Source: Algoriphagus aestuarii (GTDB lineage Bacteria; Bacteroidota; Bacteroidia; Cytophagales; Cyclobacteriaceae). Taken from it: a stretch of DNA of 64,000 bases. Every line of letters begins with the position of its first letter. Within the stretch, counting starts at the first letter, position 1. Of the stretch, positions 58,693 to 64,000 are shown piece after piece. A program made the translations under genes and the position numbers. Below the pieces are notes generated by a model. The model was not told the origin of the DNA. It saw only the letters and a list, made by a program, of their open reading frames with translations, and searched no databases. Where the stretch lies: positions 124,001 through 188,000 of the forward strand of contig JAFIDK010000006.1 of NCBI GenBank assembly GCA_017051695.1, in the 5' to 3' direction.

Positions 58693-60363
58693 TTAATCCA
58701 CATTGTCGTGTAAGAATCTGTTGTTTCCAAGAATCTCATTGTCATCGTTCAGATTGTACTTGCTGATGCTTTGCTCTGAACTATGCTGAGGTTCATTCAA
58801 CTTCACATTCTTACGCTGGTAAGCAGGCACTTCCATTTTCTCTTTTAATTCTTCTGGAGTAGGATTAAAAGTACGGTTACCTCTTAGTTTTTCGAATCTT
58901 TCATGAGCTCTTTGAATAGCTTTTTGCTTCATCTGCTCATAGTAATCATTAGCAAAAACAGGTACAGCAGGCTCAGACTCTTCTTTCGTTGGCTGAGGCT
59001 CATTTTTGTCTTCTTCCTCATAGAGATCATGAACGATCTTTTCTGGCTCAGGCTTTACAAATTCAAATTCAGCCGCTTCCTCTTGCTTTGGCTTCACTTC
59101 GAAATTAAACTCTGGCTCTGATTTTTCTTCTTTCTCCACTTTTGGCGCTGGTTTTTCCTCTGCTGGCTTACTAGCTTGAGGGGCCGCTTTAGGGAAAGAA
59201 AAAACAAATGTGGATCCATTGCCTACAGCTTCTTCTTTGACTTTTTCGCTTTTACCTGAATCCAGGTTAATAACAGTTTTCACTGCTTCCTGCTCAGGAG
59301 CTTTTTCCACAACACTTGGTGCAATGATCGGAGTTGGCAAAGGAGTTTTCATTTCTGCTTTTTTTGCAGTTCCTTCCAATCTGTCCATTTCAAAACCAGT
59401 GGCAATAACAGTCACACGGATCGCTTTACCCAGTTCTGGATCAATACCCTGACCGAAGATCACCTCAGCATTGTCACCGGCCTTCTCTTGGATGTATTCA
59501 GTGATTTCACTCAATTCGTCCATAGAAAGTTCCTCGTCCTCTCCAGACATAATAGAAAGGAGGATTTTCTCCGCTCCTTTGATGTCTACATTGTTTAGCA
59601 ATGGAGATGAAATCGCAGCACCAGCAGCACGGATAGCTCTTCCTTCTCCCTCTTCTGTAGAGGATCCCATCACTGCAGCACCGGCATCTTTCATCACAGT
59701 TTTCACATCTTCAAAATCGACGTTCACATCTTGGTGAATCGTAATGATTTCTGCAATGGATTTAGCTGCTGTGGTCAGAATATCATCTGCTTTACCAAAA
59801 GCTGTTCGGATCGCAAGATTTCCATAGATCTCTCTCAGTTTGTCATTTAATATCACCAACACGGTATCACAGTTTTCACGAAGTGATTCGATTCCTTGCT
59901 GGGCAACATTCATTTTCTTTTTACCCTCAAACATAAATGGAGCAGTGACAATACCCACTGTCAAAATGTTGAGTTCTTTGGCGATTTTAGCAATGATCGG
60001 TGCAGCACCTGTTCCGGTACCTCCTCCCATTCCTGCAGTGATAAATACCATTTTGGTATTATCTGCCAATAGCTCACGAATCTCATCCTGAGACTCAATC
60101 GCCGCGTTTTTACCTTGCTCAGGATTTGCTCCTGCGCCTAAACCTTCTGTGAGGTTTGCTCCCAACTGAAGTCTCAAAGGAACCGGACTAGACTTCAAAG
60201 CCTGCGCATCGGTATTGACTACGACAAACTCTACATCTTTAATTCCTTGGCTGAACATGTGGTTTACGGCATTGGAACCGCCCCCACCTACGCCAATTAC
60301 TTTGATAATCGACTTTTGATTTTTTGGAAGATCAAATCTGTAATCTTTCATGTTATCTGACAT
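58693..60363 (-). CDS. ftsZ: Cell division protein FtsZ
   Basis: 556 residues from the ATG at 60363 (MSDNMKDYRFDLPKNQKS); a longer frame to 60447 adds 28 residues with no family features. GTPase domain VIGVGGGGSNAVNHM, then TAGMGGGTGTGAAPIIA tubulin signature, NDKLREIYGNL, DEELSMDELSEI. From about residue 330 a long disordered tail rich in Glu/Lys/Pro leads to a C-terminal EVPAYQRKNVKL, the likely FtsA-binding peptide. The tail exceeds the usual E. coli length, as is common in Bacteroidota. Forms the division ring. Starts 93 bases after ftsA. Confidence 0.95.
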   Translation of the reverse strand: MSDNMKDYRFDLPKNQKSIIKVIGVGGGGSNAVNHMFSQGIKDVEFVVVNTDAQALKSSPVPLRLQLGANLTEGLGAGANPEQGKNAAIESQDEIRELLADNTKMVFITAGMGGGTGTGAAPIIAKIAKELNILTVGIVTAPFMFEGKKKMNVAQQGIESLRENCDTVLVILNDKLREIYGNLAIRTAFGKADDILTTAAKSIAEIITIHQDVNVDFEDVKTVMKDAGAAVMGSSTEEGEGRAIRAAGAAISSPLLNNVDIKGAEKILLSIMSGEDEELSMDELSEITEYIQEKAGDNAEVIFGQGIDPELGKAIRVTVIATGFEMDRLEGTAKKAEMKTPLPTPIIAPSVVEKAPEQEAVKTVINLDSGKSEKVKEEAVGNGSTFVFSFPKAAPQASKPAEEKPAPKVEKEEKSEPEFNFEVKPKQEEAAEFEFVKPEPEKIVHDLYEEEDKNEPQPTKEESEPAVPVFANDYYEQMKQKAIQRAHERFEKLRGNRTFNPTPEELKEKMEVPAYQRKNVKLNEPQHSSEQSISKYNLNDDNEILGNNRFLHDNVD

Positions 60364-60456
60364 ATTTATTTTTGGTGAATTAGTTTCTGTTGTTAGTGGA
60401 AAGTTTAATTGGGGAAATAAACAGCAAGACCGATTATCTCCCCTCAATCATAAGCC

Positions 60457-61767
60457 CTAGTAGGTAATATCGTCTCCTATATCATCGGTGATCAAGCCTT
60501 TCAGTTTGGCACCGATACTTCTGAAAATATCTTTTGAAAGCAGCTCCTTGTTTTCCTGTCTAAGGATAGGGCCTGCGTTTGCTGTTCTTTTTTTATAGCC
60601 TTCTTCGCGCTCATCGAGTGATTTGAAACCGGCCAAAACCAAGCCCACTGAGGTGGCATACATAGGAGATTTTACTTCCTCTACTACCGATCTGCCCAGA
60701 TGCTCATTGGGATAGCCGATTCTCGTGTCCAGACCAGTCATGTACTCAAACAACTGGCTGATGCACTGAAGTTGAGATCCACCGCCAGTCAGGACAATTC
60801 CTGCTGCCAATTTTTTATAGTGACCGGATTGCATGATTTCGTTCTGGACGATTTCTATGATTTCCTCCATTCTGGCCTCTATGATAGAAGCAAGGTTCCT
60901 GATTGAGATCTCTTTTGGCGGTCTATTTCTCAGTCCTGGGATAGACACTATTTCATTTGGATTGGCCTCATTGGCTATGGCTTTGCCAAATCGGGTTTTC
61001 AGGAGTTCCGCTTGGTTTTGCATCACCATGCATCCTTCTTTGATATCGGTAGTGATGATATTTCCTCCCAATGGGATCACTGCTGTATGACGAATAATAT
61101 TCTCATAGAAAATGGCGATGTCTGTGGTTCCCCCACCGATATCCACTAAACACACACCGGCTTCTTTTTCCTCTTCGCTGAGCACGGATAAGGAACTCGC
61201 CAATGGCTCAAGAATCAACTGCTTGGAAGTAAGGTTGGCTCTACGAACACATCTGTTAATGTTATTGATAGCGGTGGTCTGTGCTGTGATGATATGGAAA
61301 TCGGCTTCCAGTCTTGTCCCTGACATCCCTACTGGATCTTTAATTCCACCTTCATAATCGACGGTGTAATCCTGAGGCATCACATGGATAATGCTGTTTC
61401 CTGGAGGGACGACAATATTTTCCATATCACTGGAAAGTCTTCGCACATCTTCTACCGTGATTTCATCCTCAGTGGGAGTTCTCATGATACTTCCGTGCAC
61501 TATTTTGCTTTGAATGTGCTGTCCTGCAATACCGACAATCACCTCCACGATATCCACATCTGCCATTTCAGAAGCATCTTCCACGGCTTTTTGGATCGCA
61601 TGGACTGTCTTGTCAATATTAGTGACTACACCACGGTTGACTCCATCAGAGACGGCTTTCCCCATTCCGAGTACTTCGAGTTTGCCAAACTCATTTTTTC
61701 GGCCGATGATCGCACAGATTTTGGTTGTTCCAATATCCAATCCGACAATTAGTCTTTCATTTTCCAT
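60457..61767 (-). CDS. ftsA: Cell division protein FtsA
   Basis: 436 residues from the ATG at 61767 (MENERLIVGLDIGTTK). A longer frame to 61791 would overlap ftsQ by 14 bases and adds 8 residues; the chosen start leaves a 10-base gap. Actin-like motifs: GLDIGTTKICAIIG (phosphate 1), CLVDIGGGTTDIAIF (phosphate 2) and ILTGGGSQLQC (adenosine). Membrane anchor helix expected near the C-terminus (IGAKLKGLITDDI). Tethers FtsZ to the membrane. Confidence 0.95.
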   Translation of the reverse strand: MENERLIVGLDIGTTKICAIIGRKNEFGKLEVLGMGKAVSDGVNRGVVTNIDKTVHAIQKAVEDASEMADVDIVEVIVGIAGQHIQSKIVHGSIMRTPTEDEITVEDVRRLSSDMENIVVPPGNSIIHVMPQDYTVDYEGGIKDPVGMSGTRLEADFHIITAQTTAINNINRCVRRANLTSKQLILEPLASSLSVLSEEEKEAGVCLVDIGGGTTDIAIFYENIIRHTAVIPLGGNIITTDIKEGCMVMQNQAELLKTRFGKAIANEANPNEIVSIPGLRNRPPKEISIRNLASIIEARMEEIIEIVQNEIMQSGHYKKLAAGIVLTGGGSQLQCISQLFEYMTGLDTRIGYPNEHLGRSVVEEVKSPMYATSVGLVLAGFKSLDEREEGYKKRTANAGPILRQENKELLSKDIFRSIGAKLKGLITDDIGDDITY

Positions 61768-61777
61768 TCCCAAGCTA

Positions 61778-62536
61778 TTATTCACAAACAATTTGACCTT
61801 TAAACTTTACGCTTACCCGCTCATAGGCATTCCAGCCTTTGCGAGGCAAAATCTCCTGATAGAAGACTTCAATTTTTTTAAACTTCTCTTCAATATCTCT
61901 AGCATCACCAAATTCAATCACCTGCTTTCCTACCTGCTGCATCATTCGGATATCTGTCTTCGAATTCACTTCCAATTCCGGAATCTGAGCTGACCAAAAT
62001 TCATCCTTTACAATGAAGTTGATCAAATCCATCAATTCCGGCATCTGATCCATTACATCCCCTTTTTCCATCAGTATTTCTGCCTGCTTGCCCTGCAAAA
62101 TCAGAACTCGACTGGTATAGGAAGGCGAAGTAGGGATCACCTTGCCTTCTACTGTGATGTATCCATCTGCAGCATAGGGCCGTGCTATCCTTGCGATCGG
62201 CTGATGCTGCTCTATGGTCACATTCAATATTCCCTTTTGACCGATTGAAGCCTCCACGGATTTGATAAATGGATGTCCTTTCAATCTTTTTTCTATATCT
62301 CTCAACCGTACTTCTTCTAGCATCAGACCGGCTTTCAACTCTGGAAATGCCGCTTTCATGACCTCTTGGATTTCCTTTTCCTCGACAAAGTAGACACCAC
62401 TTACTCCTTTGATATTTATCTCTGTCCCCTGAAATGTCTTGTACATCGTCTGCTTTTCCACAAAACCTATGAAGCCGACCAGCACTGCGCAGAGCACTAG
62501 AAAAACAAGCGTCTTTTTGATTCTGATCTTTTTCAT
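61778..62536 (-). CDS. ftsQ: Cell division protein FtsQ
   Basis: 252 residues. One membrane segment (residues ~8-26, KTLVFLVLCAVLVGFIGFV), then a POTRA-like domain (INIKGVSGVYFVEEKEIQEVM, MLEEVRLRDIEKRLKGHPFIKSVEASI) and the beta domain. Bitopic division protein that joins the FtsB/FtsL complex. Overlaps murC by 4 bases. Confidence 0.9.
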   Translation of the reverse strand: MKKIRIKKTLVFLVLCAVLVGFIGFVEKQTMYKTFQGTEINIKGVSGVYFVEEKEIQEVMKAAFPELKAGLMLEEVRLRDIEKRLKGHPFIKSVEASIGQKGILNVTIEQHQPIARIARPYAADGYITVEGKVIPTSPSYTSRVLILQGKQAEILMEKGDVMDQMPELMDLINFIVKDEFWSAQIPELEVNSKTDIRMMQQVGKQVIEFGDARDIEEKFKKIEVFYQEILPRKGWNAYERVSVKFKGQIVCE

Positions 62537-63945
62537 ACGACATTCAGTTTCTGTCTGGAATTCATCCAGGAAGCTATTCCCGGTACCAAACGGTCTATAT
62601 CTCCAGCGCCTAAAGTCACCAAAACCTCAGGAGCTGAATTCTGTAAATATTCCATCAAGTCCGCTTTAGGAAGCGAGACTTTTACTTTGGAATCGATTTT
62701 ATGTAACAGCATTTCTGATGTTACTCCTTCGATCGGTAGCTCTCGGGCAGGATAGATATCCAAAAGAATTACCTCATCTGCCAAGGATAGACTTTCGGAA
62801 AACCCATCCGCAAAATCTCTGGTACGTGAGTAGAGATGAGGCTGGAAAACCACAGTAAGTCTACTCGCAGGATACATGGCAATCACTGAGCTCAAACAAG
62901 CTCTGATTTCTTCTGGATGGTGGGCATAGTCATCGATGTACACCAAAGAATTCTGATTGACATGAATCTCAAATCTTCTTTTCACCCCACGGAAAGAAGC
63001 TAAACCCTTTTTGATTTCTTCGTCGGTAATCTTATGCGCTGAAGCTATCGCAATTGCTGCCAGCGCATTTTCCACATTATGAAAGCCAGGTATAAACAGC
63101 TCCAAATGAGGGATTACTTTCTGTCCATCCACATAGTCAAATACAAAAGAACCCGGACGCGCCTGAATATTTTCTGCCCTGATTCCTTCTGATCTCAATC
63201 CATAAATTCTAGTTGGAACTTTTGGAAGTCTTGCGGAGCCCAAACGGTCAGCTGCATTGTATTGGATGAACAGTTTCCCCTTTTTATCTATCAGTTTGAT
63301 AAACTCTCCAAATCCATCCAAAATGGTATTTTCATCCCCGTAAATATCCAAATGATCCGCATCAGTACTGGTCAAAACAGCTTCATTTGGATGCAATCGT
63401 AGAAAGGATCGATCAAACTCATCCGCTTCCACTACCACAATTCTTTGCTTCTTGGATTTCTTTTTGCCCAAAATCAGGTTGCTCTGGTAGTTTTGGGTAA
63501 TTCCACCCAGAAACGCTGCAATCGGCTTTCCGGCATCTTTAAATAAATGCGCGATCAATGAAGAAGTAGTGGTTTTTCCGTGCGTTCCGGCCACGGCAAT
63601 GGTGTAGAAATTCTTGGTCACCATTCCCAAAACTTCAGATCTCTTTTTCAGGGTATAGCCGTTTTCCAGAAAATACCCCAACTGGATGCTGTCTTTTGGA
63701 ATAGCAGGAGTCCAGACGATCAAAGTTGATTCTGGAGACTTTTTAACTTGGACAGGAATTGCCTCCAGTGTATCTTCAAAAGTCACCGGCATTCCTTCGG
63801 CGATCAACTCATCTGTCAAGGGAGAAGGGGTACGGTCATAACCGGATACATTGTATCCCTCATGCGCAAACCAGCGTGCCAAGGCACTCATGCCAATGCC
63901 GCCGATTCCGAGGAAATAAACCCTATGTACACCTTCGAAGCTCAT
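62533..63945 (-). CDS. murC: UDP-N-acetylmuramate-L-alanine ligase
   Basis: 470 residues. Mur ligase start YFLGIGGIGMSALARW (residues ~10-25), ATP loop VAGTHGKTTTSSLIAHL, then VVEADEFDRSFL, ENALAAIAIA and the VYIDDYAHHPEEIRA region that recognises L-alanine. Adds L-Ala to UDP-MurNAc. Cytoplasmic. Overlaps ftsQ by 4 bases and murG by 3 (ATGA), so the block is translationally coupled. Confidence 0.95.
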   Translation of the reverse strand: MSFEGVHRVYFLGIGGIGMSALARWFAHEGYNVSGYDRTPSPLTDELIAEGMPVTFEDTLEAIPVQVKKSPESTLIVWTPAIPKDSIQLGYFLENGYTLKKRSEVLGMVTKNFYTIAVAGTHGKTTTSSLIAHLFKDAGKPIAAFLGGITQNYQSNLILGKKKSKKQRIVVVEADEFDRSFLRLHPNEAVLTSTDADHLDIYGDENTILDGFGEFIKLIDKKGKLFIQYNAADRLGSARLPKVPTRIYGLRSEGIRAENIQARPGSFVFDYVDGQKVIPHLELFIPGFHNVENALAAIAIASAHKITDEEIKKGLASFRGVKRRFEIHVNQNSLVYIDDYAHHPEEIRACLSSVIAMYPASRLTVVFQPHLYSRTRDFADGFSESLSLADEVILLDIYPARELPIEGVTSEMLLHKIDSKVKVSLPKADLMEYLQNSAPEVLVTLGAGDIDRLVPGIASWMNSRQKLNVV

Positions 63946-64000
63946 GCTACCAATTGTTCTAATTCTTTTCTAATGGCAATCGCCGCATCGGGCTTTGCCA
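63942..64000 (-). CDS. murG: MurG glycosyltransferase, C-terminal fragment at window edge
   Basis: On the minus strand the last 18 codons before the edge read AKPDAAIAIRKELEQLVA with a stop at 63942-63944 overlapping the murC start. The ending fits the C-terminal helix of MurG, and murG-murC-ftsQ-ftsA-ftsZ is the normal order. The rest lies beyond the window, so identity rests on position and this short end. Confidence 0.6.
   Translation of the reverse strand, partial: AKPDAAIAIRKELEQLVA

Noticed and set aside
60361-60447. Longer FtsZ N-terminus from 60447
   Set aside because: The first 28 residues have no match to FtsZ; the ATG at 60363 gives the normal start.
62001-62543. 180-codon minus-strand frame over ftsQ
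   Set aside because: Shadow frame of ftsQ, which has membrane, POTRA and synteny support.
1-64000. CRISPR arrays, tRNA or rRNA genes, integrases and intact insertion sequences
   Set aside because: Looked for regular direct repeats, cloverleaf-like gaps and transposase motifs; none found by eye.

Overview
The window reads as a chromosome segment of a Bacteroidota bacterium, most likely a Cytophagales/Cyclobacteriaceae member close to Algoriphagus. This is inferred from gene content: gldA, gldF and gldG, a DUF4290 gene directly before murA, many lipoproteins and Tat-exported sugar enzymes, BF3164-like and DUF4221 lipoproteins, a MurA with Asp in place of the usual catalytic Cys, and a murG-murC-ftsQ-ftsA-ftsZ block. 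Base composition is moderate, roughly 40% G+C by eye. I saw no rRNA, tRNA, CRISPR array, integrase or intact insertion sequence.

Layout. 1-5.9 kb: two tandem CRTAC1-like VCBS/ASPIC proteins (the first cut by the window edge) and a vanadium-dependent haloperoxidase lipoprotein. 6-11.6 kb: trehalose synthesis (fused OtsA-OtsB), an exported AmpD-like amidase, a small lipoprotein and a GH15 enzyme that may be a trehalase. 11.7-13 kb: a small Cys-rich secreted peptide followed by a beta-propeller lipoprotein. 13.2-15.3 kb: leftward operon of ECF sigma factor, anti-sigma factor, gmk and nadD. 15.4-21.6 kb: rightward genes for a lipid A type acyltransferase, UvrD/PcrA helicase, DUF4290, murA and a GT61 glycosyltransferase. 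21.7-24.1 kb: a sugar-acid dehydratase and an SDR.

24.1-32.8 kb is looser accessory DNA: a lipoprotein, an A+T-rich NmrA-like gene, a Tat-exported Nif3-like protein, a GMC oxidoreductase with its subunit 3, DinB and an M20 peptidase. Between these genes lie several dispersed repeats and palindromes. 32.8-38.3 kb: an RND pump fused to a TolC domain, with its adaptor. 38.4-38.7 kb: the decayed C-terminus of a second M20 peptidase. 38.8-46.8 kb: GH25 lysozyme, two sulfatases, a nucleoside hydrolase, and a Tat-exported Gfo/Idh/MocA enzyme with a sugar isomerase. 46.9-49.1 kb: small VOC and DUF2132 proteins and a DUF4221 lipoprotein. 49.4-58.7 kb: dnaN, gldG-gldF-gldA, a thioredoxin-like protein, an SDR, an M20D amidohydrolase, PNP and an FMN reductase. 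58.7-64 kb: the leftward cell-division block ending in the tail of murG.

How the genes work together. Housekeeping blocks (nucleotide, peptidoglycan, division, replication clamp) alternate with sugar and polymer scavenging genes whose products are mostly exported. The least explained items are the peptide/propeller pair, the haloperoxidase/VCBS module, the exported Nif3-like protein, the RND-TolC fusion, the relic peptidase and the repeat families in the gaps.
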